NCBI RefSeq assembly: GCF_000428145.1
Contig: NZ_ATZJ01000002.1
Location: forward strand, 1 to 64,000
DNA from: Chitinilyticum litopenaei DSM 21440
Lineage (GTDB): Bacteria; Pseudomonadota; Gammaproteobacteria; Burkholderiales; Chitinibacteraceae
Direction: 5' to 3'
DNA length: 64,000 bases
The notes below the pieces were generated by a model. It was not told the DNA's origin and searched no databases. It saw nothing but the letters and a program-made list of their open reading frames with translations. Each line of letters opens with the position of its first letter. The first letter of the stretch is position 1. A program made the position numbers and the translations under genes. Positions 51,572 through 59,268 of this stretch are shown here, in pieces.

Positions 51572-52822
51572 TCAGAACGGCATCATCGCCTCGCCAACCG
51601 CCGCCTCGTGGGCGGCACCGAGGTCGCTTTCCAGCACCGCCAGCAGCTCGCTTTCCAGCAGCTGCTTTTGCGCGCGCACCTGCAAAAGCCGCAGGATGGC
51701 CCTGGGCTGCATCGCCGGCCGGTAGGGCCTATCCTGCGCCAGCGCCTGGTACAGATCGGCCAGATGAATGATGCGCGCCTCGATGGGCATCTCGGTCGCC
51801 AGCAAATGAAAGGGATAGCCGCGCCCGTCCAGTGACTCGTGATGCCAGGCGGCCCAGCGCGCGATCTCTTCCGCGCCCTTCAGCCGCTTGAGCACCATAT
51901 AGGTGGCAAAGCTGTGCGAACGCATCACGCCGGCGTCATGCTCGTTCAGGCCGCAGGGACTGTCGAGAATGTCGTCGGGGATCTGCAGCTTGCCGATGTC
52001 GTGCAGCAGCGCTGCCACTTCCAGCGCCGCCACGCGCTCGGCCGGCAGGCCCAGCCGCTCGGCAAGATGTCTGGCGAGCCGTGCGACACCGCGCGAATGC
52101 TCGGCGGTAAAGGGGGACTTGGCATCGATGATGTCGGCCAGCAACTGGGCTCCGGTGCGGAAATCCTCCCAGGCCAGCGGCGTGCCGGGGTCGAGTTCGC
52201 GCATTTCATCCTGATAATCCAGCACGCACTCGCTGTCGAGCATCAGCCAGAATGCTTCGCGGCTGGACGCCTCGGCAAACACGTTCACCCATTCCGGGGC
52301 AAAAAAGCTGCCGGCCAGCTCGATGATGCGTCCGCGCAACTCGGGCGCTGCCGCCAGAGTGCTGCGGTCGGCATAACTGGGCCGTGACAGCGCATCGATG
52401 CGGTCAGCGAGAAACACCAGATTGGCCTCGCGGGCCAGCGCCGGCTGCTCGCGCCAGATCGGCAGCTGCGTGAGCTGCTCCCAGCGGGTGTGATGATGGC
52501 GCACCACCGGCGCCAGTGCGGCCAGCGGCGCACAGCGCTGCAGGAGTTCTGCGCCACGCTGGCAATGCGCTTCGGCGCCGGACCACTCCAGTTCGGCGGT
52601 CAGCGACTGATGAACCACGGTCGACGACACGCCGCAATCGTGCAGCAGGCCGGCGCGATGCATGCGCTGGCGCATTGCCAGATCGCCACCGGCATGCCCG
52701 GCGAGTTCGGCGGCCAAGAGTCCCACACGCCGGCCATGCCAGGGATCATCCATGCCGACCAGATCGACGGCATGGGCCAGCGTGAAGATGAAATCCTGCA
52801 GCGAAACGGTAGGCAGCGACAT
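51572..52822 (-). CDS. HD-GYP protein with an extra degenerate N-terminal HD domain
   Basis: 416 residues. The C-terminal half is a full HD-GYP phosphodiesterase domain: ALLHDIGKLQIPDDILDSPC, a following RSHSFATYMVL, then HHESLDGRGYPFHL. The N-terminal half repeats the fold with MHRAGLLHDCGVS and VVRHHHTRW but lacks the HDxGK lysine and the GYP loop, so it is probably regulatory. The likely activity is cyclic-di-GMP hydrolysis. ATG 52822 has CAGGAT upstream. Confidence 0.88.
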   Translation of the reverse strand: MSLPTVSLQDFIFTLAHAVDLVGMDDPWHGRRVGLLAAELAGHAGGDLAMRQRMHRAGLLHDCGVSSTVVHQSLTAELEWSGAEAHCQRGAELLQRCAPLAALAPVVRHHHTRWEQLTQLPIWREQPALAREANLVFLADRIDALSRPSYADRSTLAAAPELRGRIIELAGSFFAPEWVNVFAEASSREAFWLMLDSECVLDYQDEMRELDPGTPLAWEDFRTGAQLLADIIDAKSPFTAEHSRGVARLARHLAERLGLPAERVAALEVAALLHDIGKLQIPDDILDSPCGLNEHDAGVMRSHSFATYMVLKRLKGAEEIARWAAWHHESLDGRGYPFHLLATEMPIEARIIHLADLYQALAQDRPYRPAMQPRAILRLLQVRAQKQLLESELLAVLESDLGAAHEAAVGEAMMPF

Positions 52823-52925
52823 GGCGAATCCTGACATCAATCTGTAATCAGGATAGTCAGGCTTCGCCAGCTTGCCAGCACGAAGCACCGGCCTGCCCGC
52901 CAGTCGGCAGATGACATACCAAACA

Positions 52926-52974
52926 CCCTATATGAATACAGCCCTTTTATTTAAATGGCCACATTCACATACAT
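52926..52974 (-). repeat. 49-nt hairpin repeat, copy 8 (after rep)
   Basis: On the minus strand: ATGTATGTGAATGTGGCC, ATTTAAATAAAAGGGC, ending CATATAGGG. By hand count 29 of 49 positions match copy 9 (56129-56177). CATACCAAACA precedes it on the plus strand, as CATACCAACCA precedes copy 10. It lies between the rep and HD-GYP genes, five bases past the rep stop. Confidence 0.55.
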
Positions 52975-52978
52975 GCAC

Positions 52979-54973
52979 TCATCCGAGCTTGGCCAGCAGG
53001 CTGGCCGCCATGCCGCGCGCCTCCTGCTTGGTGATCGCCGGCACACCCTTTTCCGGCGCCAGCCGACCGGAGAAGCGCACATCCTCGGGAGGCAATTCCT
53101 TGAGAAAACGGCTGGGCTGGGTGATCTGCCATTCGCCGGCGCGGCGGCGCTTGCCGCACCAGGTGATGGTCAGCGTGCGCTGCGCCCGGGTGATGCCGAC
53201 GTACATCAGCCGGCGCTCTTCCTCGACGGTGCCGGCCTCGATGGAATTCTGGTGCGGCAGGATTTCTTCCTCGCAGCCAACCAGAAACACATGCGGGTAT
53301 TCCAAGCCTTTCGACGCGTGCAGCGTGGTCATTTTCACCGCATCGACCTCTTCCTCGTCGCGCCCTTCGAGCATGGTGATCAGCGCAATCGTCTGGGTAA
53401 GTTCAAGCAGGTCCTTGCCGTCGCGCTCGCCCTTCTTGGCGATCCAGTCGACGAAGTCCATCACCGTGTTCCACTTGGTTTCGGCCGGGCGCGCTTCCTC
53501 GCTGTCGTAGAGCCAGGTTTCGTAGTCGATGGCCTTGAGCATTTCCATCAGCAGGGGACCGGCTGGCTCACGCGGCGCGCGAAACTGCATGCGGCCGATG
53601 AAATCGGCGAAATCTTTCAGTGGCGCGTATTGCGCGGCCTGCACCTGATGGATGAACCCCTCCTCGTATACGGCGGCATACAAGGAGATATTACGGTGCT
53701 GGGCATATACCCCGAGCTTCTCCAGCGTGACATTGCCAACACCGCGTTTGGGCGTCGTCACCGCGCGGATAAAGGCCGGGTCGTCGCGGTCGTTCACCAA
53801 GAGGCGCAGGTAGGCGAGGATGTCCTTGATTTCGGCCTTGTCGAAGAACGATTGCCCGCCGGAAATCTGATAGGGAATGCGGTGCTCGCGCAGGGCTTTT
53901 TCGATGACGCGTGCCTGAAAGTTGCTGCGGTACAGGATGGCGTAGTCCTTGAAGTCGGTCTGCGCCTCGAACTTGTGCGCCAGCAGCTTCATCGCGATCA
54001 GCTCGGCCTCATGTTCCTCGTTCTTGGTTTCGACCACCTGGATCGGATCGCCCACGCCCAGTTCGCTCCACAGGGTTTTCTCGAACAGCTTGGGATTGTT
54101 GGCGATCACCGCATTCGCACAGCGCAGGATTCGCGCCACCGAGCGGTAATTCTGCTCAAGCTTGATCACGCGCAGCTGCGGAAAATCGTCCTGCAGCGTG
54201 CGCAGGTTTTCCATGTTCGCGCCGCGCCAGGCGTAGATCGACTGGTCATCATCCCCCACGGCGGTGAACTGGCCCGAGACATTGCACAAGAGCTTCACCA
54301 GATCGTACTGCGTGGTGTTGGTGTCCTGGCACTCGTCGATCAGCAAATATCTGAGCCGCGAACGCCATTTCTGCAGGATTTCGTCATTGCGCTCCAGCAG
54401 ATCGACCGGCAGGCGGATCAGATCGTCGAAGTCCACCGCCTGATAGGCCGTCAGCGTGTCCTGATACTGGCGGTACAGTCGCGCCAGATGCATTTCACCG
54501 TCGCTGGCGGCATTGCGGATGGCGTCGTCCGGGCCGATGCGGTCATTTTTCAGCAGCGAAATCTGGCTGACCGTCTGGCGGATCAGTCCCTTGTCGGTGG
54601 TCTGCAGGATGTCGGAGAGGATTTTCCAGCTGTCCGCCGAATCCAGAATCGAGAATTGCGGCTTGTAGCCCAGATGCTTCGCCTCTTCGCGCAGGAAACG
54701 CATGCCGAGGCTGTGAAAGGTCGAGACAGTCAGGCCGCGCAGCATGGGCGCGGGCAGCAAGGTGGAAACCCGCTCCTGCATCTCGCGCGCAGCCTTGTTG
54801 GTAAAGGTGATCGCGGCGATATTGCGCGCGTCCATGCCGGCCTGTTCGATCAGGTAGGCAATCTTTTGCGTGATCACCCGCGTCTTGCCGGAGCCGGCCC
54901 CGGCGAGCACCAGGCAGGGCCCGTTCAGGTATTGCACGGCGGCGCGTTGCGCGGGGTTGAGCAGATGCAGCAT
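52979..54973 (-). CDS. rep: ATP-dependent DNA helicase Rep
   Basis: 664-residue superfamily 1A helicase. Motif I GPCLVLAGAGSGKTRVITQK, Ia TFTNKAAREM, II LLIDECQDTN, III VGDDDQSIYAWRGA, IV LEQNYRS, V VKMTTLHASKGLEYPHVFLVG, VI RRLMYVGITRAQRTL. The start MLHLLNPAQRAAV and length match Rep (about 670) better than UvrD (about 720). A longer frame to 55063 adds unlike residues. Rep helps replication forks pass protein blocks. Confidence 0.95.
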   Translation of the reverse strand: MLHLLNPAQRAAVQYLNGPCLVLAGAGSGKTRVITQKIAYLIEQAGMDARNIAAITFTNKAAREMQERVSTLLPAPMLRGLTVSTFHSLGMRFLREEAKHLGYKPQFSILDSADSWKILSDILQTTDKGLIRQTVSQISLLKNDRIGPDDAIRNAASDGEMHLARLYRQYQDTLTAYQAVDFDDLIRLPVDLLERNDEILQKWRSRLRYLLIDECQDTNTTQYDLVKLLCNVSGQFTAVGDDDQSIYAWRGANMENLRTLQDDFPQLRVIKLEQNYRSVARILRCANAVIANNPKLFEKTLWSELGVGDPIQVVETKNEEHEAELIAMKLLAHKFEAQTDFKDYAILYRSNFQARVIEKALREHRIPYQISGGQSFFDKAEIKDILAYLRLLVNDRDDPAFIRAVTTPKRGVGNVTLEKLGVYAQHRNISLYAAVYEEGFIHQVQAAQYAPLKDFADFIGRMQFRAPREPAGPLLMEMLKAIDYETWLYDSEEARPAETKWNTVMDFVDWIAKKGERDGKDLLELTQTIALITMLEGRDEEEVDAVKMTTLHASKGLEYPHVFLVGCEEEILPHQNSIEAGTVEEERRLMYVGITRAQRTLTITWCGKRRRAGEWQITQPSRFLKELPPEDVRFSGRLAPEKGVPAITKQEARGMAASLLAKLG

Positions 54974-55110
54974 GGATGAAAAGCCCGATAGATCAGTGTC
55001 TTGCGAGGGCGCGATTCTAGCACGTGCACACTGCCATCGCCCGGCGATTGGCAGCGCCGGCATTCTGGATTACAAATGCACACATTACCGACTGCTGATG
55101 CTGCCAAACA

Positions 55111-56064
55111 ATGGCCGACGAAGATCTGTTGCCGCTGCGCAAGTCCGACCTGCAAGTCGGCATCGCCCTGCCTTACCCGGTGTATGACCGGCAACACAAT
55201 CTGCTGATTGCCGCCGGTGAAGTCATCCACAACGGAAAGCAGGTCGAAACCCTGCTGAAGATCGGCCTCTATACCAATCCGGCCTGGAGCAGGACGCGCG
55301 CGCGCAGCGGCCCGGTGGGCGGGGCGCGCGTGCACACCGGCGAGCCGGACGACGAAGAGAAAACCGGCAGCGCCGCGCTCGCGCCCGATGGCGGCGGCCG
55401 GGCGGCGGCAGGCGGCAAGACGCTTTCCTCGACCCGGCTGCTGCCGGGCGCCATTGTTTATCTGCAATCGGCCGGCGATGCGCTGAAGCCGAAATCCGCA
55501 GTGAAACTGATCGGCTGGCTGGAAAAAACGGCCGTCATCGTCAGCGCGCTCAGCCCGCAGGGCACCGTGCTGCCGTTTCGCGATGACGAGGTGCTGCAGG
55601 TCAAGACCATCGCCGGCAAGGACATCATCTCGTTTTTCGCGCCGGTGCTGAAAATGAGCTATGTGCCCTATCCGCACCTGCACCTGCGCTGGCCCGAGCA
55701 GCTGCAGGTCCATCAGCTGCGCAAGAGCCTGCGCGTCAATACCCGCCTGATTGTCAGCGTCAGCAACCTGACCCAGCCCGGCATCGCGGTGCGCTCGGCC
55801 CGGCTGGTCAACCTGTCGGCCGGCGGCGCCATGCTGGAAACGCAGGAACTGCTGGGCCTGAAGGGCGACGAACTGAGCATCGGCCTGCGCCTCACTGCAG
55901 CCGGAGAGGCGCACACGCTGAGCCTCAATGCCCTGATTCGCAACCACCACGATGCCGAAGTCGGCCCCGATGCCCAGGGCTGGGGCGTGGAATTCACGGC
56001 CCTGCCGATGGCCGAGCGGCTGATTCTGGAGCACTACATCTACCAGATGCTGCTGGAAAACTGA
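55111..56064 (+). CDS. PilZ-domain flagellar-brake-like protein (YcgR type)
   Basis: 317 residues. The C-terminal PilZ domain has the cyclic-di-GMP-binding pair RKSLR (RxxxR) and NLSAGGAMLE ((D/N)xSxxG), with WGVEFTALPMAERLILEHYI at the end. A YcgR-N-like beta domain precedes it (about 115-210). The first 110 residues start with a segment like those of HD-GYP and PilZ proteins (DLQVGIALPYPVYDRQHNLL) and include a low-complexity Gly/Ala/Arg linker. The TGA stop is also the first repeat of a heptamer tract. Confidence 0.85.
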   Translation: MADEDLLPLRKSDLQVGIALPYPVYDRQHNLLIAAGEVIHNGKQVETLLKIGLYTNPAWSRTRARSGPVGGARVHTGEPDDEEKTGSAALAPDGGGRAAAGGKTLSSTRLLPGAIVYLQSAGDALKPKSAVKLIGWLEKTAVIVSALSPQGTVLPFRDDEVLQVKTIAGKDIISFFAPVLKMSYVPYPHLHLRWPEQLQVHQLRKSLRVNTRLIVSVSNLTQPGIAVRSARLVNLSAGGAMLETQELLGLKGDELSIGLRLTAAGEAHTLSLNALIRNHHDAEVGPDAQGWGVEFTALPMAERLILEHYIYQMLLEN

Positions 56065-56106
56065 GGGGTGAGGGGTGAGGGGTGAGGGGTGAGGGGTGAG
56101 GGGTGA
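56065..56106 (+). repeat. Six perfect GGGGTGA heptamers at the PilZ-gene stop codon
   Basis: Six identical tandem units follow directly after TGA (56062-56064). Twenty-two bases further the hairpin repeat at 56129 begins, with an ACCATACCCA motif between. Confidence 0.95.
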
Positions 56107-56128
56107 GAAAAGACAACCATACCCATAA

Positions 56129-56177
56129 CCATATACAACCCAGACCCTTTATATAAAAGGGCCGGACTCACATACCC
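56129..56177 (-). repeat. 49-nt hairpin repeat, copy 9
   Basis: On the minus strand: GGGTATGTGAGTCCGGCCC, TTTTATATAAAGGG, ending GTATATGG. CCCTTT and AAAGGG form the inner stem. It may also act as a terminator for the PilZ gene. Confidence 0.58.
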
Positions 56178-56191
56178 ATCAAAAACCTTCC

Positions 56192-56217
56192 CTGACTAGC
56201 CAGACATCTCAGCAACT
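56192..56217 (+). repeat. 26-nt box (CTGACTA...CTCAGCAA) after hairpin copy 9
   Basis: CTGACTAGCCAGACATCTCA followed by GCAACT, 14 bases past the hairpin repeat. It matches 42976-43001 and 61301-61326. Confidence 0.45.
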
Positions 56218-56294
56218 CCCAAATCAAGCACAGAGACAGGGAAAAGCGGGAACGCCATCAGCGTGCGCCGGGCAAGCCGGGCACTTCATCCCCG

Positions 56295-57254
56295 TCATTC
56301 ACCTGATGGCTCCTGAGGCAGCACCCGGGCGAGCTTTGCCAGCCAGTCCCGCTGCTCGCGCAAGGCGGCGAGCGCGGCAGCTTCGCTGACTTCCATAAGA
56401 CGCACGCTCTGGCCGGGTCGCCACTGGCCGCAACGCCACAGGTCGGCAGCGATCACCTGCGCGATGACCGGATAGCCGCCGGTCAGCTGGGCATCGGCCA
56501 GCAGCACGATGGGCTGGCCGGCTGGCGTCAGCTGCACGGCCCCAGGCTGCACCGGATGCGAGTAGATGCTGGCCGAGCGCGCCGCCAGCACCGGGCCAAG
56601 CAGACGCGCGCCCATGCGGTTGCTGTGCATGTCCACCCGCCAATGGCCCGCCAGCTCGCGCCGGGCGCCGGTCTCCAGCAAACCGGCCTGCGGGCCGGGC
56701 AGGATGCGCACCATGTCGCCGAAACGCGGCGCACGGATGCGGCGAGCCGGACCGCTAAAGCCGCTCTCCCCTACCGGCAGGACATCGCCCGCACGCAGGG
56801 CGCGCCCCTGCCAGCCACCCCAGCCCGAACCAAGCCGGGTGGCGCGGCTGCCCAGCAGCTCGGGCACGGCAATGCCGCCCGCCACCGCCAGATAGCTGCG
56901 CAAGCCCCAGGCGGGCGCGGCAAGCTGCAGCCGCTCGCCAGCGCGCAGCAGGAACGCCGACCACGCCGGCACGTCGCGTCCTTCCGCCCCGCCCTGCGAG
57001 GCGCTGATGCGCAGCGCACACGGCGCGCCGGTCAGCGCCAGCCAGCAATCGGCGCTGCTCTCGAGTTGCAGGCCGCCGAGCGTGATTTCCAGCGTCGCAT
57101 CCCCGTCGGCATTGCCAACCAGGCGATTGGCCAGCCGGCAAGCCAGCGCATCGGCGGCGCCGCCTTGCGCCACGCCGTCGGCAAAACCGCTCTGGCTGCC
57201 CAGATCCTGCACGCTGGCCTGCATGCCCGGGCGCAGAATGTGCAAGTGCGTCAT
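56295..57254 (-). CDS. pxpC: 5-oxoprolinase subunit C / biotin-dependent carboxyltransferase-like
   Basis: 319 residues of the KipA/PxpC family. Conserved: LRPGMQASVQDLGSQSGFAD at the start, TLEITLGGLQLE, GGWQGRALRAGDVLP and the C-terminal DAQLTGGYPVIAQVIAADLW. Its ATG overlaps the pxpB stop (ATGA). With PxpA and PxpB it would hydrolyse 5-oxoproline to glutamate using ATP. PxpA (LamB/YcsF family) is not adjacent here. Confidence 0.9.
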   Translation of the reverse strand: MTHLHILRPGMQASVQDLGSQSGFADGVAQGGAADALACRLANRLVGNADGDATLEITLGGLQLESSADCWLALTGAPCALRISASQGGAEGRDVPAWSAFLLRAGERLQLAAPAWGLRSYLAVAGGIAVPELLGSRATRLGSGWGGWQGRALRAGDVLPVGESGFSGPARRIRAPRFGDMVRILPGPQAGLLETGARRELAGHWRVDMHSNRMGARLLGPVLAARSASIYSHPVQPGAVQLTPAGQPIVLLADAQLTGGYPVIAQVIAADLWRCGQWRPGQSVRLMEVSEAAALAALREQRDWLAKLARVLPQEPSGE

Positions 57255-57889
57255 GCGTGCGCCTCCGGTTCGAAATGCAGCCAGTCGCCGGGCTGCAGCA
57301 GTGCGGCAGGGCTGTGCTGCGGGTTGAAGAGCGGCACCGCGCTGCGGCCGATCAGTTGCCAGCCGCCGGGTGCGTCCTGCGGATAAATGCCGGTCTGCGC
57401 GCCGCCGATGCCGACACTGCCGGCCGGCACGCGCAGCCGCGGCGTGGCGCGACGCGGTGCGGCCAGACGCGGGTCCAGCCCGCCCAGATAGGGAAAGCCG
57501 GGCAGAAATCCCAGGCAATACACGCGATACGGCGTGCCGGCATGCAAGGCGATCACCTCCGGCACGCTCAGTCCGCACAGCGCCGCCAGCTCGGCAAGAT
57601 CGGGCCCGTCCGCGCCGCCGTAGCGCACCGGAATCCGGTGGTGACGAGCCCCGGCGCGCTCGTCCGGCGCCGCCTTTTCCCACTCGCGCACCAGCATGGC
57701 CTCGACGCGGCCGCGCGCCTCTTGCAGCGGATCAAAGCGCACGGCAAGGCTGTACATGCCCAGCACACAGCACCTGTGCCTGCGGCGCAGCCGCGCCTCC
57801 AGCGCCCAGAGCCGCTGCTGGCAGGCCAGCTCGGGCGCCGTTTGCAGCAACAGCATGCCTTCGCCCATAGCCACGATCGCCATCGTCAT
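57251..57889 (-). CDS. pxpB: 5-oxoprolinase subunit B
   Basis: 212 residues of the KipI/PxpB family. Signatures: HRIPVRYGGADGPDLAELAA, YRVYCLGFLPGFPYLGGLDP and RVPAGSVGIGGAQTGIYPQD followed by PGGWQLIGRS. AAGGAC lies nine bases before the first ATG; the ATG two codons on is also possible. It is divergent from the HD-GYP gene at 57988. Confidence 0.92.
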   Translation of the reverse strand: MTMAIVAMGEGMLLLQTAPELACQQRLWALEARLRRRHRCCVLGMYSLAVRFDPLQEARGRVEAMLVREWEKAAPDERAGARHHRIPVRYGGADGPDLAELAALCGLSVPEVIALHAGTPYRVYCLGFLPGFPYLGGLDPRLAAPRRATPRLRVPAGSVGIGGAQTGIYPQDAPGGWQLIGRSAVPLFNPQHSPAALLQPGDWLHFEPEAHA

Positions 57890-57987
57890 CGCCGTTTGTC
57901 CTTTTCGTCATGCAGCGCACAATTGTGCTGTAAAAAGCGCATGGAACCATCATACTGAAGCTGATTTTCCGCACGCCGCGAGCTCGC

Positions 57988-59268
57988 ATGATTCTACAAA
58001 GCAAGCCCAAAGAAGCGCACTATCTGCACCCCGAACAATTGCGCGTCGGCATCTTCATTCATCTTGACCTGGGCTGGATGGACCACCCCTTTGCCCTGAG
58101 CAGCTTCAAGATCAAGAACGACGAGCAGCTGCGCCAGCTGCAGCAGCTGGGCCTCAAGCGCATCCGCTATTCCCCCGAACAGAGCGACTGCGAACCGCTC
58201 AGCGATGCGCCGCCAGCCCCGGCAGGCGCTGGCGAAGCACCGCCCGAGCCCGATCCGGCCCTGCTTGCACAGCTGGCTGCCAAGCGCGCCGCGCAGGAAA
58301 AAGAAGCGCGCCGCCAGGCCTTGCTGCAGGCCTGCGAGCGGGATTTCAGCCAGGCCGCGCAGGTGGTCAAGCAGATCAACAAGCAAATCTACGCGCGCCC
58401 GGCCGACACCGCCGCACAGGCCGACCAGCTGGTGACGCGCATGCTCGACTCGCTGCTCACCGACAGCGACATTGCGCTGCAGCTGATGAATGAAAAAAGC
58501 GCCGCCGAGGATCTGTATTTCCATTCGCTGAATACCTCGGTGCTGGCCTTTCTGCTGGCGCGCGCACTGGGGCTGGCGCGCGCGGACATCCACGAGCTGG
58601 GGCTCGCGACCTTGCTGCACGACGTGGGCAAGAGCCGCATTCCCGACCGCGTGCTGCTGAAAACCGAGCAGCTCACCCAGGCCGAGCGCACGCTGATTGC
58701 CCAGCATTGCGAATGGAGCATGGAAGCCGCGAGGGCTGCCGGCCTGTCGACGCGCATCCAGACCATCATCCTGCAGCATCACGAGCTCGCCGATGGCAGC
58801 GGCTACCCCAAGCGCCTGGCCCTGGAACGCATCGACCCGCTGGCGCGCGTGCTGGCCATCGTCAACAGCTACGACAATCTGTGCAACCGCATCAACCCCA
58901 TCGATTCGCTGACGCCGCACGAGGCGCTGGCGCAGATCTTTGCCCAGCACCGCAACCAGTTCGACCCGCAGATGCTCGGTGTTTTCGTGCGAAGCATGGG
59001 GGTATATCCACCCGGCTCGCTGGTGCAATTGTCTGACGGGCAATACGCCATAGTGGTATCGGTCAATTCCTCGCGCCCGCTCAAGCCTGTCGTGCTGGTG
59101 CACGACCCGGCCGCCGCGCAGGAAGGGCCGCACATCATCAATCTGGAAGAAGACCAGACGGTGAACATCAGCAAATCGGTCAAGGCCGCCCAGTTGCCGC
59201 GCAGCGCCATCGAGCAGCTCAGCCCGCGCAAACGCGCCACTTATTATTTCCGCCCGAACGATGACTGA
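57988..59268 (+). CDS. DUF3391-HD-GYP phosphodiesterase
   Basis: 426 residues. N-terminal DUF3391 region (LHPEQLRVGIFIHLDLGWMD), an Ala/Glu/Pro-rich linker (about 75-105), and a complete HD-GYP domain: HSLNTSVLAFLLARALGL, LATLLHDVGKSRIPDRVLLK, HCEWSMEAARAAG and QHHELADGSGYPKRL. It should hydrolyse cyclic-di-GMP to pGpG/GMP. The last eight bases overlap the start of a hybrid kinase, so the two proteins probably act in one pathway. Confidence 0.93.
   Translation: MILQSKPKEAHYLHPEQLRVGIFIHLDLGWMDHPFALSSFKIKNDEQLRQLQQLGLKRIRYSPEQSDCEPLSDAPPAPAGAGEAPPEPDPALLAQLAAKRAAQEKEARRQALLQACERDFSQAAQVVKQINKQIYARPADTAAQADQLVTRMLDSLLTDSDIALQLMNEKSAAEDLYFHSLNTSVLAFLLARALGLARADIHELGLATLLHDVGKSRIPDRVLLKTEQLTQAERTLIAQHCEWSMEAARAAGLSTRIQTIILQHHELADGSGYPKRLALERIDPLARVLAIVNSYDNLCNRINPIDSLTPHEALAQIFAQHRNQFDPQMLGVFVRSMGVYPPGSLVQLSDGQYAIVVSVNSSRPLKPVVLVHDPAAAQEGPHIINLEEDQTVNISKSVKAAQLPRSAIEQLSPRKRATYYFRPNDD

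Noticed and set aside
53690..53720. GGGTATATG in rep as a further hairpin repeat
   Set aside because: Only the first bases match; the remaining order of motifs is absent.
59000..59050. GGGGTATATCC in the DUF3391-HD-GYP gene as a further hairpin repeat
   Set aside because: The region encodes the family-conserved GVYPPGSLVQL, and no paired far end was found.
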